The notes: a model not told the origin generated them from the letters alone. A DNA stretch of 64,000 nt from Psychrobacter faecalis (GCF_016107575.1 NZ_JABAST010000014.1:1-64000), one strand, 5' to 3'. Counted from the first letter of the stretch, positions 1 to 8,072 are shown. Translations and numbers: made by a program.

Positions 1-2
1 AT

Positions 3-1346
3 GGGAATACGGCTGCCATACAGACCGAAGTTACTGCTCGCACCGATGCCGACACAGCGCTGTCGCAACGTGTCGATACCGTGCAGTCATCAACTGACAC
101 AGCACAGTCTAAAGCTGACAAAGCTGAAGCTGATGCAGCGACCGCCCAAACTGCCGCCAACGCAGCAGCGACAGCAGCGGGAAATAAAGGCGAGGTTATC
201 TTTGGCTCAACAACGCCGGTTGCAGCTAAGCAATTAGCGCAAAACTTATGGATTGATACAACAGGAGGTAAAAACACGCCTAAGCGCTGGGATGGCAACG
301 CATGGTCAATCGTAACCGATAAAGCCGCAACCGATGCACAATCAGCAGCCAATGCAGCGCAAGCAACAGCAACTGAGGCGCTAGGTAAAGCAAACACCGC
401 GACAAGCAATATCGCAACGATACAAACCGAGTTGACAGCCACAACATCAAAAACCAATGCCACAGCAACATCAGTTGGTACATTGCAAACGACAGTAGCA
501 GGTAATACAGCAAGCATACAGACAGCGCAAAGTAGTATCGACGGCATTAACTTGCAATACACGGTCAAGCTAGACAGTGGCGGTAAAATATCAGGATTTG
601 GACTGATGAACGATGGCGCGACAAGTGCCTTTGATGTGAGAGCCGACAGGTTTAGCATATCAGCACCATCTGACAATCCTAACGATGTGAACGGCACAAG
701 TCCTTTCATGGTACTGACCAATCCGCAAGTGATTGACGGTGTGAGTGTGCCTGCTGGCACTTATATGCGTGACTTCTACGCGCCGAAAGGCTCTATTGAT
801 ACGTTACAAGTCGCAGGCAACGCTATTACAGCCCCAAAATCTGCGTTCACCGAGGCAGTTATTGTCGTGGGTAATTCCTACAAAACTATTCAAGAACTTA
901 CAGTGCCATCGGACATGGGTGCTACAATGCTAACCTTTAACTGTGTATTCTCGTTCACAGAGTTTTCTACCAGACAGCAATTAAAATGTAGAATACTAAA
1001 GAATGGCGTACCTATACTGACTGACTTAGAGGTATTCTATAACGAAACTAATACCTCGAAAGCCTATTCTACATCGGATAGCGGCTCGCATACCCACCAA
1101 TACTCTTACGGCTACCCTGTTGTGAATGGTGCTTTCGTTACGGCGTGGGGTGACACTAGGGGTTCAGGTTCACATTCTCATACTGTGATAGTGGAGAATG
1201 AAACACGAAATAGCTCAACATTCAGTTTGTCGCGCCATGACACAACAATGGTAGCAGGAACATATGAGTTGCAAATTATTGCTACATCAGGAGGAGTTGT
1301 TGATATATCTAATCGCTATATTCACTCTATTACAATGAGGAGGTAG
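3..1346 (+). CDS. Prophage tail-tip/fibre protein, C-terminal part (5' end outside window)
   Basis: The reading frame is open from the first full codon at base 3, so the gene starts upstream of the window; the GTG near base 81 is probably an internal codon. The first third is Ala/Thr/Gln-rich with heptad-like spacing, as in trimeric coiled-coil fibre stalks. Next comes a segment (about 540-840) containing SGFGLMNDGATSAFDVRADR and an FMVLTNPQVIDG-like stretch, which resembles the DUF1983/lambda gpJ C-terminal module of host-specificity proteins. The last part, about 840-1346, looks like a fibre tip and carries two GSHxH motifs (His codons at 1089/1095 and 1173/1179). In the phage it would sit at the tail tip and contact the host surface. 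Position just before holin and lysin genes fits a siphovirus-like late operon. Family assignment comes from recognition of style, not from a search. Confidence 0.75.
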   Translation, partial: GNTAAIQTEVTARTDADTALSQRVDTVQSSTDTAQSKADKAEADAATAQTAANAAATAAGNKGEVIFGSTTPVAAKQLAQNLWIDTTGGKNTPKRWDGNAWSIVTDKAATDAQSAANAAQATATEALGKANTATSNIATIQTELTATTSKTNATATSVGTLQTTVAGNTASIQTAQSSIDGINLQYTVKLDSGGKISGFGLMNDGATSAFDVRADRFSISAPSDNPNDVNGTSPFMVLTNPQVIDGVSVPAGTYMRDFYAPKGSIDTLQVAGNAITAPKSAFTEAVIVVGNSYKTIQELTVPSDMGATMLTFNCVFSFTEFSTRQQLKCRILKNGVPILTDLEVFYNETNTSKAYSTSDSGSHTHQYSYGYPVVNGAFVTAWGDTRGSGSHSHTVIVENETRNSSTFSLSRHDTTMVAGTYELQIIATSGGVVDISNRYIHSITMRR

Positions 1347-1349
1347 TTT

Positions 1350-1529
1350 ATGATTTATGCAGTGTATGAGGCATCAACAGGTACTATTTTAAAGACGCTT
1401 GACATGCCTGAGTTCTTATTAAGCCGTGAGGTATTGGAGACAGGTCAAGCAATTATTGAAATACCAAGACAAGCAAATGACGCGACAGAGATTATTGAGA
1501 ATGGAAAGTTAGTAGCGAAGTCCGATTGA
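1350..1529 (+). CDS. Small phage protein, 59 aa, unknown function
   Basis: An ATG at 1350 lies 3 nt after the stop of the tail gene and follows a very strong ribosome binding site, GAGGAGG at about 1338-1344, which overlaps the end of the upstream gene. This indicates translational coupling. The product begins MIYAVYEASTGTILKTLDMP and is acidic, with no signal peptide or membrane segment. Short proteins with this sort of start (a value or expression field with a residue-by-residue beta pattern) often follow tail-fibre genes in phages, but I do not recognise a named family. A rho-independent terminator follows about 80 nt downstream, closing the tail transcription unit. The reading frame is certain; the function is unknown. 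Confidence 0.7.
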   Translation: MIYAVYEASTGTILKTLDMPEFLLSREVLETGQAIIEIPRQANDATEIIENGKLVAKSD

Positions 1530-1607
1530 CCAACATAGCAACCCTTGCTGAAGATAGTTGAGTGTTTGGCGATGGACAACATGAACGTCAAGTTTGCATA
1601 GCAGACC

Positions 1608-1630
1608 AACCCTCATAACGAGGGTTTTTT
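1608..1630 (+). terminator. Rho-independent terminator after the phage tail genes
   Basis: Stem AACCCTC / GAGGGTT with a 5-nt loop (ATAAC), running into a T tract that ends at 1630. It lies between the 59-aa ORF and the holin-like gene. Confidence 0.8.
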
Positions 1631-1655
1631 ATTATCTAAAATTTGAGGAAAGCGT

Positions 1656-2048
1656 ATGCCAAATAACACCCCTTTTTTGGACATAATCTTACTAAAGCTT
1701 TTGGCGTTTCTGCCCAAAGTTTTTGCAGCTGTCATTGGCGCCATTCTTGGTCTGATGCTAAGCGGCGACATCGGCAGGGACGGTAAGATACAAGTCAATA
1801 TCTCGGTGATTATTAAGTTTACAATCGCAGTCACGATTAGTTTGTACGGCGGCGAAGCGTCTATTGAGTACTATAAGCTACAAACATACAGCGTGATGAC
1901 ACACGGGTTTGTTATGTTGTTATGGGCCGTCTTTGGCATGTTAGCTATCGGCATTGTTTATCAAGCTATAGCCCTGTGGCAGGGCAAGACGCTTGCTGAA
2001 GTGATAAAAGAAGTTAAAGATGCAGCGTTTGCAATCTTTGGCAAATAA
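1656..2048 (+). CDS. Holin-like phage membrane protein
   Basis: 130 aa. The start is an ATG preceded by GAGGAAAGCG. Three hydrophobic segments are visible: about residues 12-35 (LLKLLAFLPKVFAAVIGAIL), 48-64 and 83-105, followed by a short charged amphipathic tail (KTLAEVIKEVKDAAF). Size, several membrane spans, a charged C-terminus and a position immediately before an endolysin gene are the usual signature of a phage holin, which forms the inner-membrane lesion that releases the lysin and sets lysis timing. The sequence does not give a specific holin family from memory. It could instead be an antiholin or another small phage membrane protein. It has its own terminator downstream. Confidence 0.65.
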   Translation: MPNNTPFLDIILLKLLAFLPKVFAAVIGAILGLMLSGDIGRDGKIQVNISVIIKFTIAVTISLYGGEASIEYYKLQTYSVMTHGFVMLLWAVFGMLAIGIVYQAIALWQGKTLAEVIKEVKDAAFAIFGK

Positions 2049-2065
2049 TAATCATCATTAAATAC

Positions 2066-2089
2066 AGCCTCTACTTAGAGGCTTTTTTA
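2066..2089 (+). terminator. Terminator between holin and endolysin genes
   Basis: Stem AGCCTCT / AGAGGCT with loop ACTT followed by six T residues. It separates the holin-like gene from the lysin, which then has its own ribosome binding site AAGGTAAAA. Confidence 0.75.
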
Positions 2090-2112
2090 ATGTCAAAAAT
2101 AAGGTAAAATTT

Positions 2113-2607
2113 ATGAGCGTATTCGACACAATTTTTGAGCGATTGATGCTGCATGAAGGCGGTTACGTCAATCATCCAAGCGACCCTGGCGGTGAAACGA
2201 TGTGGGGCGTGACGAAACGTGTTGCCCGTGCAAACGGCTATAACGGTCCAATGCGTAGTTTGCCAAAATCTACTGCTAAAGCGATTACCGAGAAGTCATA
2301 CTATAAAGCAGTGAAGGGCGATCAGTTAGACCGATTGATTGCATGGCAGTTGACAGATGCGGCATATAATCACGGCAATCGCCAAGCTGTTAAGTTTCTG
2401 CAGCGTGCAGTTGGCGTTACTGCTGATGGGTTGATTGGTCCGCGCACGCTTGCAGCAGTTGCGGAGATGGATAAAAATGACGTAGTGTTTTTATTCTTAG
2501 CGGAGCGGCTAGAGTTTTTCACCAACCTTCGCATTTGGCAAACTTTCGGTAAGGGTTGGGCTCGTCGTATCGTTGGAAACCTACGTTACGCAGCAGCAGA
2601 TAATTAG
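2113..2607 (+). CDS. Phage endolysin, GH108 family with C-terminal peptidoglycan-binding domain
   Basis: 164 aa, of a length typical for the family. The N-terminus carries the GH108 hallmark EGGYVNHPSDPGGET (residues about 15-29). The first Glu is the expected catalytic acid of this lysozyme/N-acetylmuramidase family (ZliS-like). A second conserved block, ITEKSYY...DQLD, and AAYNHG follow. The segment about 90-115, FLQRAVGVTADGLIGPRTLA, is a peptidoglycan-binding_3 type repeat. No signal peptide is visible, so export would rely on the upstream holin. Start ATG with AAGG 8 nt upstream. It cleaves the host cell wall at the end of the lytic cycle. It is the last phage gene before the attachment site. 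Confidence 0.9.
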   Translation: MSVFDTIFERLMLHEGGYVNHPSDPGGETMWGVTKRVARANGYNGPMRSLPKSTAKAITEKSYYKAVKGDQLDRLIAWQLTDAAYNHGNRQAVKFLQRAVGVTADGLIGPRTLAAVAEMDKNDVVFLFLAERLEFFTNLRIWQTFGKGWARRIVGNLRYAAADN

Positions 2608-2631
2608 ATTTTTGCTTAAATCATGACGCAG

Positions 2632-2801
2632 TTTTTGGCGCAGTTTGCAGTAAATCAGTTTAAATCAACCAAAACCATTTTTTATAAACATATGATTTAA
2701 TTATGTTTCTTTTTAACTGATTTATATTAACTGCCATCAAAAAGAGTTCGAGTATCTCACACCCCTACTCGCACTCTTGGAACAAATTTTGGCACAGATT
2801 T
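2632..2801. repeat. Non-coding prophage edge with paired direct repeat and an inverted repeat
   Basis: Between the lysin and the tRNA fragment, TTTTGGCGCAGTTT (2633-2646) recurs as TTTTGGCACAGATT (2787-2800) with two mismatches. Between them lies a near-perfect 12-bp inverted repeat, AAGAGTTCGAGT (2742-2753) with ACTCGCACTCTT (2767-2778), without a T tract. Such repeats beside an attachment core could be integrase arm or accessory-factor sites; that role is inferred. No gene is seen here. Confidence 0.4.
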
Positions 2802-2895
2802 CACAACAACCATTGCATTGTATTGCACGTTAAATATTTAAGCCCTTGTGTTTACTACGTTTAGTAGTGCAATATAATACTATTACGCGCGTTGT

Positions 2896-2923
2896 ACAGG
2901 TTCAAATCCTGCCGTTCCGACCA
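2896..2923 (+). other. tRNA 3'-end fragment (tRNA-Pro-like): prophage attachment site
   Basis: The bases form a T-arm (ACAGG, TTCAAAT, CCTGC) followed by acceptor strand CGTTCCG, discriminator A and CCA. No D-arm or anticodon arm precedes it, so this is not a complete tRNA gene. The acceptor strand implies a 5' strand CGGAACG; a C1-G72 pair with A73 is characteristic of bacterial tRNA-Pro. Base 2896 (A) mismatches its T-stem partner 2912 (C), which suggests the phage/host crossover lies just right of 2896. Its position directly after the lysis genes marks this as the right attachment site, with the intact tRNA expected to the left of the prophage, outside the window. Confidence 0.75.
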
Positions 2924-2940
2924 AACACAGTAGTTAAACA

Positions 2941-2976
2941 AAAAAGCCAACCATTGATATCAATGGTTGGCTTTTT
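2941..2976. terminator. Long palindromic terminator after the tRNA fragment
   Basis: Perfect palindrome AAAAAGCCAACCATTGAT / ATCAATGGTTGGCTTTTT followed by more T. It is probably the original tRNA terminator, displaced by the prophage, and also serves the minus-strand gene that ends at 3003. Confidence 0.9.
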
Positions 2977-3002
2977 TTATGCTCATTATTCTTCATAAAG
3001 TA

Positions 3003-3305
3003 TTACAAAGACGCTTTAGTAATCGCACTTAGCGCTTCATTGATAACAAAGATTTTGGATTTGATATCTTTAAAACCAAATGAAGTCAGTCTTTGGGTAT
3101 GCTTTTCTAAATATCTGTTGGCATCGTCCAAATTATCAAACACATAAATCCCGCCCGCTTCTTGCGTTGCTTCATTTTCTGTCCATAGCTTATAGACCAG
3201 ACCGTTTACGGTTGCGATATCTTCAGCCAACTCTTTCATGGCATCAAAAAACGCACTACCAAAAGGACCGCTATAAGGAAAGTCGATTTACAAAAGGTAC
3301 TTCAT
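3003..3305 (-). pseudogene. ydhR: YdhR-family putative monooxygenase, interrupted by a stop at codon 6
   Basis: From an ATG at 3305, which has a good ribosome binding site (AGAGGA, 7 nt upstream), the frame reads MKYLL, then TAA (3290-3288), then IDFPYSGPFGSAFFDAMKEL and on to the end. This aligns with the E. coli YdhR start (MATLLQLHFAFNGPFGDAM), where codon 6 is Gln, so a single CAA-to-TAA change explains the stop. The rest of the dimeric alpha+beta barrel (ABM fold) sequence is intact, including KLWTENEATQEAGGIYVF and a YLEKH-type helix. Without the first 22 codons, an internal start at 3239 would give only 78 aa, missing the first beta strand. So the gene is either recently inactivated or expressed in truncated form. 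It sits beside the prophage edge. Confidence 0.75.
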
Positions 3306-3447
3306 AACTTAATCCTCTGTATTATTAAAGGGTTGGCAATCATATATTCTGCCAGATGACTACAATCTTAACATATTACGATTCGCTATAGACTTTTAGT
3401 AAGCAAGTCGCTAGGGTAAATACTTTATATTTACTCTGGTTTGTCCT

Positions 3448-4371
3448 ATGTCTGAGCTTACGCCGCGCCTTGATAGCTATGCACCTTGGGAAGCTTATCG
3501 GCGACCTTTTGTGCGTGATTTGGCGTATGTACTCGCCTGCCCTAACGTCTTGACGACGTGGTTGGATTTCGCACCGCATCAAACTACCCACAAAGTTGCA
3601 ATACATAGCGCAGACTTTTGGCAACAGCAGTTTGAAGCTTATAAGCCGCGTTTAAAAGAGTTGGATACCACCAATGACTATCAGGCATTAACCCGCTATT
3701 TATTAAAACGTCCTAGCCCCAATCGCTTGGGTTTTCACTTTGAAGGATTGTTATCGTTTTGGCTAGAAGATGGCTTTGCACGCAAATTACATCGGTACGA
3801 GACGCTTGCCAATAACGTGCAGTTATACAATGTCAAGCAGACAACAGGCGAGCTGGATTTGATTTTGTATAATCATGAAGACAATCTGGTTGAGCATTGG
3901 GAGCTGGCGATTAAGTTTTTTATGGGTTCAGCACCGTTTGCGCCGATAAATTGGGTCGGTATCAATTCTAACGACAATTTACAGCGCAAAATGACCCACA
4001 TGCAAACCAAACAGTTTCGTACGGTGTGGGTCGAGACTAAAAGTCATGGCCAAGTGAAGATTGATAAGCGTTATGGCGTCATTAAAGGACGCTTCTTTTT
4101 GCCAATGAACATCGCTAATTTCGTCTACCCTCATTGGCTAACACCTAGCTTTCCGATGCACGAATGGTGCGATAAAGCTGATAATGCCACGCTTGCAACG
4201 ATTGATGTAACTGCATTACGCGCCGCTCATTATATTGAATGGTTTAGCAAGCGCGACTTTTATGACAATCGGCTGTTACCACTTATCTATTCTGAAAACG
4301 GTGTTTTAAGAACAGGATTATATTTTGAAGGTGACAGGCCGATTGTGATTTATCCTAAAAAGCTTGGCTAA
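3448..4371 (+). CDS. DUF1853 family protein
   Basis: 307 aa. Recognisable DUF1853 features are LDFAPHQTTHK near the start, RLGFHFEGLLSFWLEDG, a GELDLILYN...HWELAIKFFMG core at about 128-155, and a PHWLTPSF block near 235. The pattern of E-L-D-hydrophobic spaced before H-W-E-L-A-x-K resembles the metal-binding core of PD-(D/E)XK nuclease folds, so a nuclease-related function is possible but is only an inference. No signal peptide or membrane segment. It converges with the DUF2726 gene on the opposite strand, whose product also looks nuclease-like. The ribosome binding site is weak; the ATG at 3448 is the first in frame. Confidence 0.8.
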   Translation: MSELTPRLDSYAPWEAYRRPFVRDLAYVLACPNVLTTWLDFAPHQTTHKVAIHSADFWQQQFEAYKPRLKELDTTNDYQALTRYLLKRPSPNRLGFHFEGLLSFWLEDGFARKLHRYETLANNVQLYNVKQTTGELDLILYNHEDNLVEHWELAIKFFMGSAPFAPINWVGINSNDNLQRKMTHMQTKQFRTVWVETKSHGQVKIDKRYGVIKGRFFLPMNIANFVYPHWLTPSFPMHEWCDKADNATLATIDVTALRAAHYIEWFSKRDFYDNRLLPLIYSENGVLRTGLYFEGDRPIVIYPKKLG

Positions 4372-4404
4372 GCAAAAGATAAAGGTTAAGTTTTTATTAT
4401 AACC

Positions 4405-4935
4405 TCAATAACTCTCAATCACCTGCATCAGTTCATATCTGAGCATATCGGCACTCGGCATGCGTTCGGCATGAAAGCGCACGATAGCAATACCGGCACT
4501 GGCAAGCGCTTTATCCTTTTTATCATCCGCCTTTTGCCGCGCTTTACTATTATGCGTCCAATCATCAAGCTCGATGGCCAGCAAGGTAGTCTGCGCATCG
4601 ATATCCACGATGACATAGTCGACGCTTTGGCGACAAATGCGATTGAACCAAAAGCTACGCTCCGAGGTTTCGTCACTGTTTGCTTCAATGATACGAGACA
4701 GCTGAACTTGGACAAAGATATGATATTCGGGCAAGGCATTTTTTAACTTTTTAAAGAAGATAACTTCCGTATCAGTCATAATAGGCATGGGCGCAAATGG
4801 CCAAATAGCCAGCTCATCACCGCGCACAGGTGGTGGCTCAGGCTCAGTGGCCTGCTTATCAGAAAACAGTTTTGGCAGGGTGATCAGCCCGACAAATCCA
4901 ACTGCCAATATTAAAAATATAACGCCAAATGACAT
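4405..4935 (-). CDS. Membrane-anchored DUF2726 family protein
   Basis: 176 aa. Residues 1-22 form a single membrane anchor (GVIFLILAVGFVGLITLP). A DUF2726 domain follows, about 60-176: a TDTEVIFFKKLKNALPE helix, HIFVQVQLSRII, WFNRICRQSVDYVIVD, LLAIELDDWTH, KADDKKDKAL and IAIVRFHAERMP. The VDYVIVD...AIELDD arrangement matches the acidic core of restriction-endonuclease-like folds and is the family hallmark. The biological role is not established. Start ATG with AAGG upstream. The gene stands alone on the minus strand and converges with the DUF1853 gene. Confidence 0.85.
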   Translation of the reverse strand: MSFGVIFLILAVGFVGLITLPKLFSDKQATEPEPPPVRGDELAIWPFAPMPIMTDTEVIFFKKLKNALPEYHIFVQVQLSRIIEANSDETSERSFWFNRICRQSVDYVIVDIDAQTTLLAIELDDWTHNSKARQKADDKKDKALASAGIAIVRFHAERMPSADMLRYELMQVIESY

Positions 4936-5259
4936 GGTTTTACCTTATACATAATGAAAGCCGTCAGCTACGTAGAGGATGTCATTAAATAAAATGACGA
5001 AACATAGCTAACCGCGGCAGGGCAGCCTTTATAGGCTGACAGGTTATACAGTACAGAAAAGAACAGGAAGAAACAGAAAATAGCGGCGCACATCGTAACC
5101 AAGCTGGCCCCAATCGGCAAACGATAAAACGAAAAACACGACAATAGATGTCGTGTTAAAAAATTTAGTGAGAATGATAAAAGTGAAAACGGGCGTAGTT
5201 AAAATTGTGCGGTTTATTTAGCGCTAATGGCTATCAGATTGCAGCAATTTAAATTTATT
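4936..5259. other. Intergenic region, no gene
   Basis: No convincing coding potential. Besides the terminator at 5132-5157, it contains the presumed promoter of the DUF2726 gene, which I cannot locate precisely. Confidence 0.6.
5132..5157 (-). terminator. Terminator downstream of the SPOR/LysM gene
   Basis: Perfect 9-bp stem AACACGACA / TGTCGTGTT with a 5-nt loop. On the minus strand it is followed by TTTT, about 100 nt after the stop of the SPOR protein gene. Confidence 0.7.
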
Positions 5260-6429
5260 TTAGCGCCAGTATAAAACCCAAGCACTTGTCGTATTAACTT
5301 TCGGGTCGCTATTAATCTTATCTTTTAGCGCCAAAGCGGCCACTTTACCGCGTTCAGGACCGACGATGACGCGCACACCACGACTGGTAGGACTGGTTTT
5401 GACTTGATAGCCTGCTGATTGGAATTTTTTTGCCAACTCATCCGCTTTGGCTTGGTCATTCGCCAGTGCCACTTGTACACCAAAACTGCCTTTAGCATCG
5501 GTTTCTTTCACTTCTTTACGCGCTTCGTTCAGTTTCTGCTGCGCTTCACGCTTGGCATCGGCCGATTTCTTGGCTAACGCTTCTTCTTTTTGACGCTTTT
5601 CTTCACGCGCTTTTTCAGCCGCTGCTGCTTCACGTGCTAAGCGATCAACCTGCTGACGCGATGGGATGGTGATATTCTGACCCAGTTGTAGCGAGGTCGA
5701 CGGTGAAAGGTTATTCGCTTGTGCCAAGACTTCTACGGGCATATTGTGTTGCCGTGCCAGTTTAATCAGCCCATCACCCTTTTTGACCTGATAATCCGTA
5801 GGCGATTTTGGCACCTCATTTTTAGCGATTTCTGCAGCTTTTTGTTTTTTCTCAGCTTCAGCCTGTTTTTTTGCTTCCGCTTCCTTTTTACTCTCTGCTA
5901 GCTTTTTAGCTGCTGCTTGTTCTTTCAGCTTGGCTTCTTGTTGCGCTTGAGCCACTTTTTGCTGCTCACGGGCGCTATTATCACTCTCAGTTGCCGTGGC
6001 AGTATTATCGCTATCTGTACTAGATTTGGTCGCGGTCGCCGTGTCTTGTTCAGCGTCTTTACTCTCCTCGGCTTCTTTATCTTTAGCAGGTGCGGTGCTT
6101 GCCAAATATTGCTGACTTTCGGCGCGCGCTTTGGCCAATGCTTGCGCTTCAGCCGCCTCTTGCTCACTTAAAAATTGCTGTGCACGTCTTTCTTGCTCTG
6201 CTACGCGGGCGGCGCGCTCTTTTTGTTTTTGTGCCAAGATGCGCTTTTCAGTCTCGATATCAGTCGTCAAGGGTTGTGGAGATTCTTGCGCCGGGCTTTG
6301 TTTTTCTATCATCGCTGAAGCAGGTTTTGTTTTATTGCTATCGCCAATTTGTTGCACCATGGCGTACAGCATCACGCTACCGCCAATAATCATCCCAATG
6401 CCCAATAAGGCTTGTCTCGAAAAGTTCAT
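5260..6429 (-). CDS. Envelope protein with LysM and C-terminal SPOR domains
   Basis: 389 aa. An N-terminal membrane anchor (residues about 8-26, ALLGIGMIIGGSVMLYAMV) is followed by a long Ala/Glu/Lys/Gln-rich helical spacer (about 40-210). Then come a LysM repeat (about 214-258, YQVKKGDGLIKLARQHNMPV to LGQNITIP), a second charged spacer, and a C-terminal SPOR domain (about 315-389, GSFGVQVALANDQAKADELA). SPOR binds denuded glycan strands at the division septum and LysM binds N-acetylglucosamine polymers, so this is probably a periplasmic septal peptidoglycan-binding protein. In Acinetobacter and Pseudomonas a SPOR protein also follows folC, which supports orthology. The LysM-plus-SPOR combination and the length of the spacer are somewhat unusual. 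No cvpA/purF follow here, unlike in many relatives. Confidence 0.85.
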   Translation of the reverse strand: MNFSRQALLGIGMIIGGSVMLYAMVQQIGDSNKTKPASAMIEKQSPAQESPQPLTTDIETEKRILAQKQKERAARVAEQERRAQQFLSEQEAAEAQALAKARAESQQYLASTAPAKDKEAEESKDAEQDTATATKSSTDSDNTATATESDNSAREQQKVAQAQQEAKLKEQAAAKKLAESKKEAEAKKQAEAEKKQKAAEIAKNEVPKSPTDYQVKKGDGLIKLARQHNMPVEVLAQANNLSPSTSLQLGQNITIPSRQQVDRLAREAAAAEKAREEKRQKEEALAKKSADAKREAQQKLNEARKEVKETDAKGSFGVQVALANDQAKADELAKKFQSAGYQVKTSPTSRGVRVIVGPERGKVAALALKDKINSDPKVNTTSAWVLYWR

Positions 6430-6704
6430 CCGTTTACGTCTCTTAGTTGGTAATAAGGTTGATTGAGCGGCGCAACTATCGTCCCAAGCTATGTTTATAT
6501 AGCTTTAATAAACAATTTTGAAACTTAATATCGCCGCCAGTTACGTCCAGCCATTTTTAAATGCTAAGTCAAGCTGTACATATCCATTTTAATTTGTACA
6601 TAACATTGTATTGCAGTATGTTAAAGCAGTTTGATTATAAAGCATATTTTTTATACTGTCTGCTATCATGCTTCTGCTAAGACTAACATTAAATCATTAT
6701 GATT

Positions 6705-8072
6705 TTAATTTAAATTATCAGCAGCAAGCGCCGCTAGCGCCTCGCCAATTGTATGGAACGAGCCACATACCACGATTAAGTCTTGCGCTTGGCTGCCCTT
6801 TATAACAGCAGCGGTGGCTTCTGATAAACGTTTAAACGCATGTATTTGTGCCTTATCAACATAGCTTGCTAAAATACTTTGCAGCTGCGATGAGCTTGCT
6901 GCACGTGGATAATCAATCTCAGCGATAAACCAATCGCTAATAGGCAAGCCCGCTTCAGTCAAACGCTGCACGACTTTATTGATATCCTTATCGCCCAACA
7001 TAGAAAACAGCATTTTAATGCTGGCAGGCCTGCTACTTAAGTGTTCGCAACTATTTTGTTTAGCCAAATGCTGCTGCCAAAGCGGTAATAATTGCGCCAA
7101 TAAAAACTCAACGCCTTGCTCGTTATGCGCCACATCAAATAGCCAATGGCGATTATGGGTCTCACTATAATCAAAACGACCGGCGAGCTTGACCGTCTGC
7201 AATGCCTTTTCAATAGCACTTTTATCAATATTTAATGGGCTTGCCAGCACCGCTGATAAAGCATTGGCGGTATTGGTCAATGACAGTGCTGGACGCGGTA
7301 GTTGCATAGTGACAGCAGCATTACTATATTGCCAAACGTCGGAATCTACTTCACGATAATCAAAGTCTTGTCCAGCTTGATAACAAGTTGCCTGATGCGT
7401 AGCAATCGCTTGTTGCACACTCGCTGGCATCGCAGTAGCACCATAAACTAAGGTAATACCATCGCGTAAAATACCCACTTTTTCACGGCCGATATCTTCA
7501 ACATTGTCCCCTAGCCAATCGACATGATCGATAGCGATATTGGTAATCACCGCCATATCAGGATCAATGATATTAACCACATCTAAGCGACCGCCGAGTC
7601 CCACTTCTAATACCCAAACATCGCAGTCTGCTTCGGCAAAGATTAATAGTGCGGCCAATGTTGTCATCTCAAAAAATGATAAGGTTAAAGCGCACTGTAA
7701 CCTTGCCGCCTCTACTTTGTTAAAGGCATCAATCAACGTCTCATCACTGACCATCTCGCCATTGATACGCACGCGCTCGTTAAACACACTCAGATGCGGT
7801 GACTGATACAGTGCCGTTTTATAACCTGCCGCTTGGCACATCTGCGCGATGACCGCGGTCGTTGAGCCTTTACCATTGGTGCCCGCTACGGTATATACAT
7901 AAGCATCGTCTTTGGCTGACTGTACCACGCCTAACGCCTCAGCAACCGGCAATACGCGCGATAAGCCCATATCTATCGCCGAGACATGAATTTGCTGCAT
8001 ATAATCGAGCCATTCGGTCAAACTCGAGTGCTCATTAGGAATGTTAGAATTAGAAACGGTAGAGTCAGACAT
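6705..8072 (-). CDS. folC: Bifunctional dihydrofolate synthase / folylpolyglutamate synthase
   Basis: 455 aa, close to the usual 420-440. It adds L-glutamate to dihydropteroate and extends the polyglutamate tail of folates in the cytoplasm. Mur-ligase fold features are visible: the P-loop GTNGKGSTTA (about residue 65), the omega-loop/Mg site region SPHLSVFNERVRING, VLEVGLGGRLDVVN, the switch-like AVITNIAIDHVDWLG, and a C-terminal glutamate ligase region FDVAHNEQGVEFL. An insertion around 335-350 (AKQNSCEHLSSRPAS) lengthens it. Start ATG with AGG upstream. It lies 181 nt downstream of accD, separated by a hairpin terminator, and is followed by the SPOR gene in the order usual for the group. 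Confidence 0.97.
   Translation of the reverse strand: MSDSTVSNSNIPNEHSSLTEWLDYMQQIHVSAIDMGLSRVLPVAEALGVVQSAKDDAYVYTVAGTNGKGSTTAVIAQMCQAAGYKTALYQSPHLSVFNERVRINGEMVSDETLIDAFNKVEAARLQCALTLSFFEMTTLAALLIFAEADCDVWVLEVGLGGRLDVVNIIDPDMAVITNIAIDHVDWLGDNVEDIGREKVGILRDGITLVYGATAMPASVQQAIATHQATCYQAGQDFDYREVDSDVWQYSNAAVTMQLPRPALSLTNTANALSAVLASPLNIDKSAIEKALQTVKLAGRFDYSETHNRHWLFDVAHNEQGVEFLLAQLLPLWQQHLAKQNSCEHLSSRPASIKMLFSMLGDKDINKVVQRLTEAGLPISDWFIAEIDYPRAASSSQLQSILASYVDKAQIHAFKRLSEATAAVIKGSQAQDLIVVCGSFHTIGEALAALAADNLN

Noticed and set aside
1-237. ORF in frame 1 starting MGIRLPYRP
   Set aside because: It is the +1-frame shadow of the tail-fibre gene, whose frame is open from base 3.
2742-2778. GTTCGAGT stretch resembling a tRNA T-loop
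   Set aside because: There is no acceptor stem, anticodon arm or CCA; the pairing is better explained as a simple inverted repeat.
5719-6466. Several plus-strand ORFs opposite the SPOR/LysM gene
   Set aside because: They are antisense shadows of the Ala/Glu/Lys-rich coding region, with improbable composition (Cys/Phe/Arg-rich).
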